From assembly GCF_004342985.1 (NCBI RefSeq), contig NZ_SMBO01000001.1, forward strand, positions 496,001 to 560,000: 64,000 bases of DNA, in the 5' to 3' direction. The position numbers were made by a program, and so were the translations under genes. The notes beneath the pieces are model-generated. The model made no database searches, was not told the DNA's origin, and worked only from the letters and a program-made list of their open reading frames with translations. The stretch's first letter is position 1. Each line of letters starts with the position of its first letter. The DNA comes from Novosphingobium sp. PhB57 (GTDB lineage Bacteria > Pseudomonadota > Alphaproteobacteria > Sphingomonadales > Sphingomonadaceae). Below, in pieces: positions 53,883-61,711 of this stretch.

Positions 53883-55490
53883 ATGACTGAACTGGCAGAT
53901 CGGGATTACTTCACCGACCACGAAATCCTCGTCGATCCTTACGCATATTTCGAAGCGGTGAGGGGCAAGGGCAGAGTCTATCAGCCCAAGGGCAAGGACT
54001 ATCTGATGGTCATGGGTTTTGAAGAAACCCTGGAAATCATGCGCAATTCGGAGGATTTTTCGGCGATCATCGGTTTGCAGGGCGCCTCGGCCCCGCTGCC
54101 GTTCACGCCGCATGGGCCCGACATCACGGCACAGATCGAGGCGCATCGCGGCGAATTTCACGGTGGCGACTTGCTGGTCAATCTGGACGACAATGCGCAT
54201 GTGCAGTTGCGCGCGCTCGTCAACCGGCTGTTCACACCCTCGCGGCTCAAGGCGAACGAGGAATTTATCCAGGCCTTCTCGGACGAGCTGGTGCGTGACG
54301 CGGTGGCGAATGGCGGCGTCGAACTGGTCAGGACGATCGCGACACCTTTCGTCACGCTGGTGATTGCCGACCTTCTGGGCATCCCGGCCGAGGACCGGCA
54401 GAAGTTCATGGACATCATTCAGGATGCGCCGCCTCCCGGCAATCTCGACGGCGAACTTGATCTCGATGCCGAAGATCATCCGTTCATGATCATGGGCGGC
54501 TATTTCGCTCAATACGTCGCCGAACGGCGCGCCGACCCGAAGCAGGATATTCTCTCTGAGCTGGCGAATGCCGTCTATCCCGATGGCACGCTTCCCGACG
54601 AGTTGGCCATCGTCAAGCTTGGCATGTTCATGTTCGGCGCGGGCCAGGATACGAGCGCGAAGCTTCTCGGCAATGCGATGCGCTACATCGTGGATCAGCC
54701 GGGCCTGCAGGACAAGCTGCGTGCCGATCCCAAGCTTGTTCCGGCGCTGATCGAGGAAGTTCTGCGGCTTGAGGGTTCGACCAAGCAGACGGCCCGGCTT
54801 GCGCGCCGTGACACGAAGATCGGCGATATTCCGGTACCGGCGGGGACCAAGATCATGCTGTCGATCGCAGCAGCGAACCGCGACCCTGCGCGCTGGGAAG
54901 ATCCCCAGGCTTTCAAGCTCGATCGGCCGAAAATCCGCGAGCACGTTGCCTTCGGGCGCAGCGCCCATACTTGCGCAGGCGCGCCGCTTGCGCGGGTGGA
55001 AGTGCGGATCATTCTGGAGAAATTGCTCCAGTACACTGCCGACATCGATCTCGATGCCGAAGTGCATGGTCCGCGCGGAGCGCGCAAGCTGGACTTCGAG
55101 CCGAGTTTCATCATTCGCGGGCTTTCGGAACTTCACCTCAAGCTGACACCGGCGGCGGGGGTCGACCTTTCGCCTGGCGGCTCGCCCATGATCCAGAAGG
55201 CGGTACCGGCATCCGACCCGCGGGCGGTGACGCCAGCGCCAGTTTCGGGGCCAGTTTCGGTGCCGGTCGCCGGGTACTCCACCGCCTCAACCCGGTTGGC
55301 AACGCTATTGTCCGATCCCGGCGCCAAGGCCGTGCTCGATCAGCACTTTCCCGGGATAACGGCGGACAAGCGGATCGGTATGGCGAAGTCGATGACCCTG
55401 CGCGCGATTCAGAAGTTCGCGCCCGGCCAGTTTACCGACGAAGCGCTTGATGCCGTCGATCGGGATCTGGCCCTGCTGCCGGTAGATTGA
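53883..55490 (+). CDS. cytochrome P450 with an additional C-terminal domain
   Basis: 535 aa, soluble bacterial P450, about 110 residues longer than usual. P450 features: I-helix GAGQDTS (252-258), ExxR in EEVLR (292-295), and the heme loop AFGRSAHTCAGAPLA with ligand Cys364; Ser360 replaces the usual Gly. The heme domain ends near residue 423. A Pro/Val linker (425-464) leads to residues 465-535, which align end to end with the mature exported protein at 59245. ATG 53883 has AGGAG at good spacing. The monooxygenase probably oxidises the aglycone with the adjacent ferredoxin. Confidence 0.93.
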   Translation: MTELADRDYFTDHEILVDPYAYFEAVRGKGRVYQPKGKDYLMVMGFEETLEIMRNSEDFSAIIGLQGASAPLPFTPHGPDITAQIEAHRGEFHGGDLLVNLDDNAHVQLRALVNRLFTPSRLKANEEFIQAFSDELVRDAVANGGVELVRTIATPFVTLVIADLLGIPAEDRQKFMDIIQDAPPPGNLDGELDLDAEDHPFMIMGGYFAQYVAERRADPKQDILSELANAVYPDGTLPDELAIVKLGMFMFGAGQDTSAKLLGNAMRYIVDQPGLQDKLRADPKLVPALIEEVLRLEGSTKQTARLARRDTKIGDIPVPAGTKIMLSIAAANRDPARWEDPQAFKLDRPKIREHVAFGRSAHTCAGAPLARVEVRIILEKLLQYTADIDLDAEVHGPRGARKLDFEPSFIIRGLSELHLKLTPAAGVDLSPGGSPMIQKAVPASDPRAVTPAPVSGPVSVPVAGYSTASTRLATLLSDPGAKAVLDQHFPGITADKRIGMAKSMTLRAIQKFAPGQFTDEALDAVDRDLALLPVD

Positions 55491-55507
55491 CCCTGCCATA
55501 GCGAAGC

Positions 55508-55547
55508 GGGGCCGGGGGAATCTCACGGGGTTTCCGCCGGCCCGTTT
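55508..55547 (+). terminator. terminator after the P450 gene
   Basis: Stem GGGCCGG/CCGGCCC extended by inner GGGAA/TTTCC pairs, followed by GTTTCC, 18 bp past the stop. Separates the P450 unit from the TonB receptor. Confidence 0.6.
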
Positions 55548-55616
55548 CCAATGGCCCGACGCGCCTACTTCGCCAGAGCGAACGGATGATCCGAATCCAG
55601 CAAACGGATTGACCAA

Positions 55617-55633
55617 TGCGATAGTGTGGCGCA
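55617..55633. promoter_or_regulatory. island operator D (17-bp palindrome)
   Basis: TGCGATAGTGTGGCGCA, 39 bp before the TonB receptor start, just behind a TTGACC that could be a -35 box at 55609. It differs from operator A in one base. Confidence 0.76.
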
Positions 55634-55672
55634 CAAAAATCAGATTAAAACATCGATAGGGAAGGGGATTCG

Positions 55673-58171
55673 ATGCGTAGGAAAATGGCGCTGACGCTCG
55701 TGGGAGCGAGCACGCTGGCTATGGCCGTGCCGGCGATCGCTCGGCAGGACCAAACGGCCGCACCGCCTGACCCCACCGACGCATCAGTGGCAAACGAAAT
55801 CATCGTTCAAGCCCGTCGCCGTGATGAAAGCCTGCAGGATGTGCCACTGGTGGTGAATGCCGTCACCTCGGAGGCGATTTCCAAGTTGAACATCCGCAAT
55901 TTCACCGAGATCAGTTCGGTCGTTCCGGGTCTTCAACTGACGCCCAACGCCAACGGCATCGGGACTTCCTCATCACTTCGCGGCGTCAATCACGACGTCA
56001 ATGTGAGCGCCGAAAACGGCACGATTCAGTATTATCGCAACGATGCGCCGGTACCGTCGAATTTCGTCATGCAGACGATGTACGACGTAGGGCAGATCGA
56101 AGTGCTGCGGGGGCCGCAGGGCACGTTGCGCGGCCGGTCGACGCCATCGGGTTCAGTCACCGTAACCACGCGTGCGCCCGACCTGGTCGAAGCGGGTGGC
56201 TATCTTGCCGGAACGCTCGGTTCGGCTGGGGCGGCTAATTTCAATGGCGCCCTGAACATTCCTGTCATCTCGGATGTGCTGGGCGTGCGCGTGGCAGGCA
56301 TTCATAGCAAGGATCGCGGTAACCGCGTGACCAGCCTGAATAGTGAGGAGAAGCCTGGCAGCGAGACCAATGCAATTCGGGCGGCTGTCCGCTTCGAACC
56401 GACGCAGTGGCTTCGCCTGGGCTTCCTGTACGAAGCGATGCAGACTGACGGCACGCGCTTTGACCAAGTGCGATCCGTCAGCGGGTACGATCCCGACTAT
56501 GTGCCGACGACCGGTGCACCCGACTATGGCAATATCGGCTTGAGCGACCGGCTATCCGTTCAGTCCCGCCCGAGTACAACCCAGCAGAAGTTCCAGTTCT
56601 ACAACTGGAATGCGGAAGTCGACGTACTGGGCCAGCGCCTCATTTACGTCGGCTCGGCTACTTCCCAGAAGTATCACAGCTATGGCGTCCGCGATCTTGC
56701 GAACTTCTTCCCGGATCTCGAAATTGCGCAGATTGCGGACACCAAGGGAACGACAAGCAGCCATGAGGTGCGCTTGCAGAACCTCGACCGGGTAGCCGGG
56801 CTGTTCGACTACGTCGTCGGATACTTCCACTATCAGGTACCTTCGCAGACCAACCTCCACGATCTCAGTATCACTCAGCTTCGACTGGCCGGCCTCGGTA
56901 TTCCCATCGCCGCCCCAAGCGTGACCGACACGCCGATCTACATTGCAAAGGGGACGCCAAAGGAAGACTCGTTTTTCGGTAACCTGACATTCCATCTCAC
57001 CGAATCCACCGAGCTTTCAGGCGGACTGCGGCGGATCCACTTCACGGATAACCGAGACGGCCTGTTCATCAGCTGCACGCCCGACATGTATGCCGCCGGC
57101 GGTTGCACGCGCCAGAACGGTACGGAATCGGACGTCAGCGAGAACACCACGATCTACAGCGCAAGCATCAAGCATCGTTTCACGCCGGGGCTCATGGTCT
57201 ATGCCTCGACCGGCAGCTCGTGGCGCCCACCGGTTGTGGCCATCGGCGACTTCACGCATGCCGAATACACGGCGAACGAAGTCGCGCATATCTCGCTGCC
57301 TTCGGAAAGCTCGAAGTCCTACGAGGTCGGCTTGAAATCGGATTGGTTCGACCGCCGGTTGCAGTTCAACCTGACCGCCTATCACCAGGACTACAAGAAT
57401 TATCCCTATCGAGCGGGCGGTGCCGGTATTGCCTATATCGACATCAACTCGGCGGGCGCCCCGACGATCGGCAACTTCAATTTCGTTAGCGCGGTTCCGA
57501 TCAAGGTGAACGGGATCGAGGCCGAACTGGCATTCACGCCAACGCCGCGCTGGAATCTTGGTGCAACTCTCAACTTCGCTCGCAGCCGGATCGGCAATGC
57601 TCTGCTGGCCTGTACGGATGCGCTCAACAACCAGACCGGCGCTGTTGGCTCTGACGGCATTCCCGATACTGTTACGCCCACCCTGGCGCAAATGCAGCAG
57701 GCTTACAGCGGCGAACGTGTGGCGCAGTGCCCGGGCGGCGGTCAGTCGGCAACCTTCCAGCCCGAGTGGTCGGGTGTATTAAGGGCCGAGTATACTTTGC
57801 CGGTCGGCAACAAGATGGATGGTTATCTGCGAGGACTGTTCAGTTGGAAGGGCAAATCCAAGACGGATCCGAACAACGCGTTCGACGACGTCAAGGCTTA
57901 CGGCCTGTTGAACCTGTTCGGCGGTTTGCGATCGCAGGACGGGGCCTGGGAAGTGTCTGTCTACGCCAAGAACATATTCGATACGACGAAGCTCGTCAGT
58001 CAGGATGACCGCGCCCAGTTCACCTCCGTCACCGACGTCTTTCTCAGGCCGCCGACCTTCAGCGTATCGGGTATCGGATCGACGATTTACTCCAGCCGCT
58101 ATGCGGGTGTTTCGGTTACCGCTCCTCGCGAATTCGGGGTGACTTTCCGCGCAGCAATCGGCTCGCGTTAA
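55673..58171 (+). CDS. TonB-dependent outer-membrane receptor (island)
   Basis: 832 aa. Signal peptide about residues 1-24 (MRRKMALTLVGASTLAMAVP..., ending AIA). Plug: NEIIVQARRRDESLQDVPLV, IEVLRGPQGTLRGRSTPSGSV. Barrel ends PREFGVTFRAAIGSR, somewhat less typical than a terminal Phe. The QARRRDESLQDVP type is common in sphingomonad receptors for plant-derived and hydrophobic compounds. GGAAGGGG precedes the ATG, and operator D is close by. Likely imports the glycoside or its aglycone. Confidence 0.92.
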   Translation: MRRKMALTLVGASTLAMAVPAIARQDQTAAPPDPTDASVANEIIVQARRRDESLQDVPLVVNAVTSEAISKLNIRNFTEISSVVPGLQLTPNANGIGTSSSLRGVNHDVNVSAENGTIQYYRNDAPVPSNFVMQTMYDVGQIEVLRGPQGTLRGRSTPSGSVTVTTRAPDLVEAGGYLAGTLGSAGAANFNGALNIPVISDVLGVRVAGIHSKDRGNRVTSLNSEEKPGSETNAIRAAVRFEPTQWLRLGFLYEAMQTDGTRFDQVRSVSGYDPDYVPTTGAPDYGNIGLSDRLSVQSRPSTTQQKFQFYNWNAEVDVLGQRLIYVGSATSQKYHSYGVRDLANFFPDLEIAQIADTKGTTSSHEVRLQNLDRVAGLFDYVVGYFHYQVPSQTNLHDLSITQLRLAGLGIPIAAPSVTDTPIYIAKGTPKEDSFFGNLTFHLTESTELSGGLRRIHFTDNRDGLFISCTPDMYAAGGCTRQNGTESDVSENTTIYSASIKHRFTPGLMVYASTGSSWRPPVVAIGDFTHAEYTANEVAHISLPSESSKSYEVGLKSDWFDRRLQFNLTAYHQDYKNYPYRAGGAGIAYIDINSAGAPTIGNFNFVSAVPIKVNGIEAELAFTPTPRWNLGATLNFARSRIGNALLACTDALNNQTGAVGSDGIPDTVTPTLAQMQQAYSGERVAQCPGGGQSATFQPEWSGVLRAEYTLPVGNKMDGYLRGLFSWKGKSKTDPNNAFDDVKAYGLLNLFGGLRSQDGAWEVSVYAKNIFDTTKLVSQDDRAQFTSVTDVFLRPPTFSVSGIGSTIYSSRYAGVSVTAPREFGVTFRAAIGSR

Positions 58172-58493
58172 ATGATTTCCGAGCGGAAGGGCTTTGGGTT
58201 TCTGGCCCCGGCCCTTTCGACTTCGGATTGTGTCGCTCTGGCTCCGGAGTGACGCCTCCGACTAGAAACGATGCCGGGCAGGAAGGATCCGCGATCGATC
58301 TGGCCGCAGATGTACCACCGATCGATGCGATAGCGCGGGTTCTGAGGCTCATCGAGCGATTGCTCACCCCTGGTCTGGCGGATCCGGCTGCACCCCGCGG
58401 CGATCGATCTTCGAGATTTGGTCTCTGAAATGCACCGTCACCTTAAGCAACGAGCCTGGGAACCGAGCACCGATCCTGGGAACGATGTATGCC
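58172..58493. other. 322-bp stretch without a supported gene
   Basis: A weak hairpin AAGGGC/GCCCTT lies at 58187-58216 behind the TonB receptor gene and may terminate it. The remainder has short open frames on both strands with no recognisable product. A half-palindrome TGCGATAG at 58325 lacks its partner half. Confidence 0.5.
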
Positions 58494-59117
58494 TCAATCG
58501 GGCGCCATGATCGAAGTCGAAAGGAGCCTGTAGAGGATCTTGGCGATTTCAGAGACGCTGTAGGCATCTTCCGGTTGGCCAACCCACCAAGCAAGCGTTT
58601 CGGCGATAAGCGAGGCAGCGCAGATCGTTCCAAGCTCGGTAGGGAGCCAGGCGTTGATGGGCTGCTCCTCTTTTGCCACGACCATGGATACGCGAAGCCA
58701 TTCCTCGCGCATGGCACCGCCGGCTCCGCCGTTGAGGAGGATGGCCCAGAGCGCGCGGTGGTCGGCAACGTAGCCGCACAAGGCTTGAAACCCGGCCTCG
58801 TAGCTTTCGGCATCGCGGATGGAGAGCGTCAATCGGTTGAGCTGCGCGATCTCGTCTTTCGCGATGGCGCTGAGCAGGGCTTCCTTGGTCTCATGATGGC
58901 GAAAGAACGTGGCGTAATGGACCTTGGCTTCAGCGCAGATGTCGCGAACGGTGATCTGATCGAAGGGCTTGCGCTGCAGCAATGCCAGCATGGCTTCCTG
59001 CAGCGCCTTGCCCGATCGCACGGCGCGGGCATGCGTGGATCTTGATGATGCCAGCGGCCCGGCTTTATGCGATGCTGTGTCGCTCAACTTGCGATTCGGT
59101 TTGCTGTTCTCGGCCAT
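58494..59117 (-). CDS. TetR/AcrR family regulator of the island
   Basis: 207 aa if ATG 59117 is the start. The HTH is ITVRDICAEAKVHYATFFRHHETKEALL (about residues 55-82), then a helical ligand domain with IAETLAWWVGQPEDA. Operator E lies inside the first 17 codons of this frame and AGGA abuts the ATG with almost no spacing, so the real start may be later (GTG 59021 gives a typical short arm before the HTH). It is divergent from the small exported protein gene. I infer it represses all five operator sites and is released by the substrate or a product. Confidence 0.86.
   Translation of the reverse strand: MAENSKPNRKLSDTASHKAGPLASSRSTHARAVRSGKALQEAMLALLQRKPFDQITVRDICAEAKVHYATFFRHHETKEALLSAIAKDEIAQLNRLTLSIRDAESYEAGFQALCGYVADHRALWAILLNGGAGGAMREEWLRVSMVVAKEEQPINAWLPTELGTICAASLIAETLAWWVGQPEDAYSVSEIAKILYRLLSTSIMAPD
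59068..59084. promoter_or_regulatory. island operator E (17-bp palindrome)
   Basis: TGCGATGCTGTGTCGCT, preceded by TTTA, followed by CAA, between or overlapping the 5' ends of the TetR gene and its divergent neighbour (161 bp before 59245). Position suits autoregulation and control of the exported protein. Confidence 0.72.
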
Positions 59118-59244
59118 CCTGTCGTGTGTGACGCAAGATCGCTGGTCAAAGCAAGCACTGCCGGCCGACCCTGGCAGCCCTCAAAGGGTCAAAGGGACGT
59201 TCGAAGCAGCAAAGTGCAAAATCACTGAAGAGAGGACTGCCAAT

Positions 59245-59568
59245 ATGCTTCGTAAATTTCTACTCGCCGCAACGTTTGCGGCTGCCATCACGGCGCCGCT
59301 ATCGGTCAACGCGGCGGAGCCCGCAGCTGCCTCCGCTCCGGCAGCAGCCCTGTCGACTTCAACGACCTCTTTCGGGACCTTGCTAGACAATCCCACGACC
59401 AAGGCCATTGTCACGAAGTATCTCCCGGATCTTGTGAGCAACCCACAAATCGAGATGGCGCGGGGTATGACGCTCAAGCAGATTCAATCGTACTCATCCG
59501 ACACGGTCACGGATGAAGTTCTCGGAAAGATCGACGCAGAACTCGCGAAGCTGCCCGTGCAAAAGTGA
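59245..59568 (+). CDS. small exported protein, stand-alone copy of the P450 C-terminal domain
   Basis: 107 aa. Signal peptide residues 1-23 (MLRKFLLAATFAAAITAPLS, ending VNA-AE), an Ala/Pro-rich spacer, then residues 37-107: STSTTSFGTLLDNPTTKAIV ... IEMARGMTLKQIQSYSSDTV ... DEVLGKIDAELAKLPV. This part matches P450 residues 466-535 without gaps. GAGGA precedes ATG 59245; longer in-frame starts upstream would destroy the signal peptide. I recall similar ~65-aa tails at the C-termini of other exported sphingomonad hydrolases, but I know no named family or function. Probably periplasmic. Confidence 0.85.
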   Translation: MLRKFLLAATFAAAITAPLSVNAAEPAAASAPAAALSTSTTSFGTLLDNPTTKAIVTKYLPDLVSNPQIEMARGMTLKQIQSYSSDTVTDEVLGKIDAELAKLPVQK

Positions 59569-59577
59569 CCCAATCAA

Positions 59578-59604
59578 GCCTCCGGCCACCGCGTGACCGG
59601 AGGC
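59578..59604 (+). terminator. hairpin after the small exported protein gene
   Basis: Perfect 8-bp stem GCCTCCGG/CCGGAGGC with an 11-nt loop, 9 bp past the stop; no U-run. Confidence 0.55.
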
Positions 59605-59790
59605 TGTCCCAAACGGAATGCTACGAGGGAGATTCATGGGCAGGCTTCGACGGAGGGGCCAGGGCGGTGAGCAATCGATCGGTCAGCATGATCGACACTC
59701 CGGCCTTGCCGTCGCGGATCCAAAACCTGCCGGTCCAGTTTGTTGTTTTTGAGAGCCTTGGACCCGTGTTGGTCGAATGGGTCAAACTAC

Positions 59791-59865
59791 TGGCTGGGGC
59801 GGCAGGATTCGAACCTGCGAATGCCGGTACCAAAAACCGGTGCCTTACCACTTGGCGACGCCCCA
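59791..59865 (-). tRNA. tRNA-Gln (anticodon TTG)
   Basis: 75 nt including encoded CCA. Acceptor stem TGGGGCG/CGCCCCA with discriminator G, D-arm GCCAAGTGGTAAGGC, anticodon loop in CCGGTTTTTGGTACCGG giving TTG, and T-arm GCAGGTTCGAATCCTGC. All stems pair. Decodes CAA/CAG. Confidence 0.97.
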
Positions 59866-59951
59866 GCAGGGATTGCGCGCTTAGCGGCTAAAGCCGGCGC
59901 TGAAAAGCCCTTATCGAGCACTTTTCCCGCGCCGGCTTCATGGGAAAGCGA

Positions 59952-60800
59952 TCAGCCCTTCAGCACGGTGTCGATATCCGCGGGACTGTGGCGTTCGCGG
60001 ACGAAGCCGTCGCCCTTGCGATTGACGATGCGGCCGCGCTGGACCGCCTCGCGGGCGCCGACTTCCTCGCCCCAGCGCACCAGGTTGGTATAGCTCGGAA
60101 CGTCCAGGAAGCGCGCCGCATCGCCATAGGCATCGCCTCGCACGAAGCTGCCGAACCAGCCATAAGCGGCGATATCGGCGATGGTGTAGCTATCGCCCGC
60201 CAGGTATCGCGTTTCACCGAGACGCTTGTCGGCCACGTCGAACAGGCGCTTGGTTTCCATGGCATAGCGATTGATCGGATATTCGTACTTCTCCGGGGCA
60301 TAGGCATAGAAGTGCCCGAAGCCGCCGCCGATCAGCGGAGCCGTGGACATCTGCCACATCAGCCAAGACAGACACTCTGCGCGCTCGGGATAAGCGGCCG
60401 GCACGAACTTCCCGAACTTTTCCGCGAGGTAGAGCAGGATCGCACCCGATTCGAACACGCGGACCGGCGATGCGTCCGAGCAATCCAGAAGAGCGGGAAT
60501 CTTCGAGTTCGGATTGACCGACACGAAGCCCGAACCGAACTGGTCGCCTTCGCCGATGTCGATCAGCCAGGCGTCGTACTCCGCCTCGGCCACGCCTGCT
60601 GCCAGCAATTCTTCCAGCATGATCGTGACCTTCTGCCCATTGGGAGTACCCAGCGAGTAGAGTTGCAGCGGATGCTCACCGCGTGGCAGGTCCTTCTCAT
60701 GCGTGGCGCCGGAGATGGGCCGGTTGATGCTGGCCCATTCCCCGCCATTGCCCTTGTCCCAGGTCCAGACGGCGGGCGGCGAGTAGGTAAGGTCGGCCAT
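59952..60800 (-). CDS. yghU: glutathione S-transferase, YghU type
   Basis: 282-aa cytosolic Nu-class GST. N-terminal extension YSPPAVWTWDKGNGGEWASI and NRPISGATHEKDLPRGEHPLQLYSLGTPNGQKV are diagnostic of YghU; the thioredoxin-fold part has VNPNSKIPALLD and RVFESGAILLYLAEKF; the helical domain has YTIADIAAYGW. These enzymes bind two glutathiones and reduce disulfides or peroxides. ATG 60800 follows AAGGAG at ideal spacing. Divergent from the next TetR gene. Confidence 0.94.
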   Translation of the reverse strand: MADLTYSPPAVWTWDKGNGGEWASINRPISGATHEKDLPRGEHPLQLYSLGTPNGQKVTIMLEELLAAGVAEAEYDAWLIDIGEGDQFGSGFVSVNPNSKIPALLDCSDASPVRVFESGAILLYLAEKFGKFVPAAYPERAECLSWLMWQMSTAPLIGGGFGHFYAYAPEKYEYPINRYAMETKRLFDVADKRLGETRYLAGDSYTIADIAAYGWFGSFVRGDAYGDAARFLDVPSYTNLVRWGEEVGAREAVQRGRIVNRKGDGFVRERHSPADIDTVLKG

Positions 60801-61006
60801 GAGCAACTCCTTGATGTGTCGGGCGCACATCTAGGAAGCGCCCCAAGGCACGACAAGGTCGCCGGTCAATTCGCTTCGGTAATGGGCAGCAGGCGACATA
60901 TTCACCGGAAGAGACCTCGACTTTTCGCGAATGTCATTTTAAATCAATTGCCTAGAGTGATATTGCGGCCTTATCCGGTCGCGCCGGGAAGACAGGCAGG
61001 AAGCGA

Positions 61007-61624
61007 ATGAGCAAGACGATCGACGCGCCGGCAGCTCCATTGGGCAGGCGTCAGCCCACGCGTCGCCGCAACAAGGGCTTCGAGGAAACCCACGCGCTGC
61101 TGATCGATACGGCGATCCGTCTCATGTCGGAAAAGGGCACGGAGGCGCTGTCGCTGTCCGAAGTGGCGCGCGAGGCGGGTGTGAACCGCACGACCGTCTA
61201 TTATCATTTCGAAAGCCGCGAGGCGCTGCTCACGGCGGTGCGGGCGTGGTCGGCCAACCAGTTGGCCGCGGCTTTCGCGCCTTCGGACACCATGGAAAAC
61301 CGCACGCGCTTCATCACGCGCTTCGTGATAGAAAAACCGGAAGTGATCGCGCTCTGGACCGAGGAATTCCTGGCGCCCGGGCGGGCGGGGGAACGCTATC
61401 CGCATTGGGAGGCGCTTGTCGAAGGCTTGCGCGGCGAGTTCAACGACGATGAGGATCTGGATGCCGAGGCCTTCGCCACGTTCCTGCTGACCTGGGCGAT
61501 GATCGGACCGCGGGTCTATCGCAACAGCGTGCGGCCCGATCTCTCGCTGGACGAAACGATCGAGCGGCTGACCCGGACCCAGATCGCCATGCTGCGGCGT
61601 ATCGGGGTGACGCCGGGCCGCTGA
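61007..61624 (+). CDS. TetR/AcrR family transcriptional regulator
   Basis: 205 aa. HTH: LSLSEVAREAGVNRTTVYYHFESREALL (about residues 44-71), followed by an acidic helical ligand domain. AGGAAG precedes the ATG. The 206-bp divergent region with yghU contains AT-rich sequence (ATTTTAAATCAATTG near 60934), a possible operator zone. Target genes unknown; yghU is the obvious candidate. Not related to the island operator, since the palindrome is absent here. Confidence 0.9.
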   Translation: MSKTIDAPAAPLGRRQPTRRRNKGFEETHALLIDTAIRLMSEKGTEALSLSEVAREAGVNRTTVYYHFESREALLTAVRAWSANQLAAAFAPSDTMENRTRFITRFVIEKPEVIALWTEEFLAPGRAGERYPHWEALVEGLRGEFNDDEDLDAEAFATFLLTWAMIGPRVYRNSVRPDLSLDETIERLTRTQIAMLRRIGVTPGR

Positions 61625-61655
61625 GGGCAGGCGAAATCGGCGGGGTGTGGAAGGT

Positions 61656-61683
61656 GGAGTCCGGAGGCTAACCCCCGGACTCC
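61656..61683. terminator. bidirectional hairpin between tetR and ilvE
   Basis: Perfect 9-bp stem GGAGTCCGG/CCGGACTCC with a 10-nt loop between the convergent genes. Confidence 0.65.
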
Positions 61684-61711
61684 CGCATTATCGGCCGTCA
61701 GATGGCGGCGA

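Noticed and set aside
58325-58341. A sixth island operator (TGCGATAGCGCGGGTTC)
   Set aside because: Only the left half matches; no palindrome, and it is not in front of a gene on a suitable strand.
58969-59244. Longer plus-strand start for the small exported protein
   Set aside because: The region overlaps the TetR gene and the added residues lack any pattern; ATG 59245 has a ribosome site and an immediate signal peptide.
42252-59568. Island as an integrated mobile element
   Set aside because: No integrase, transposase, direct att repeats or insertion sequence was seen. The tRNA-Gln at 59791 lies near the right end, but no copy of its 3' end was noticed at the left end.
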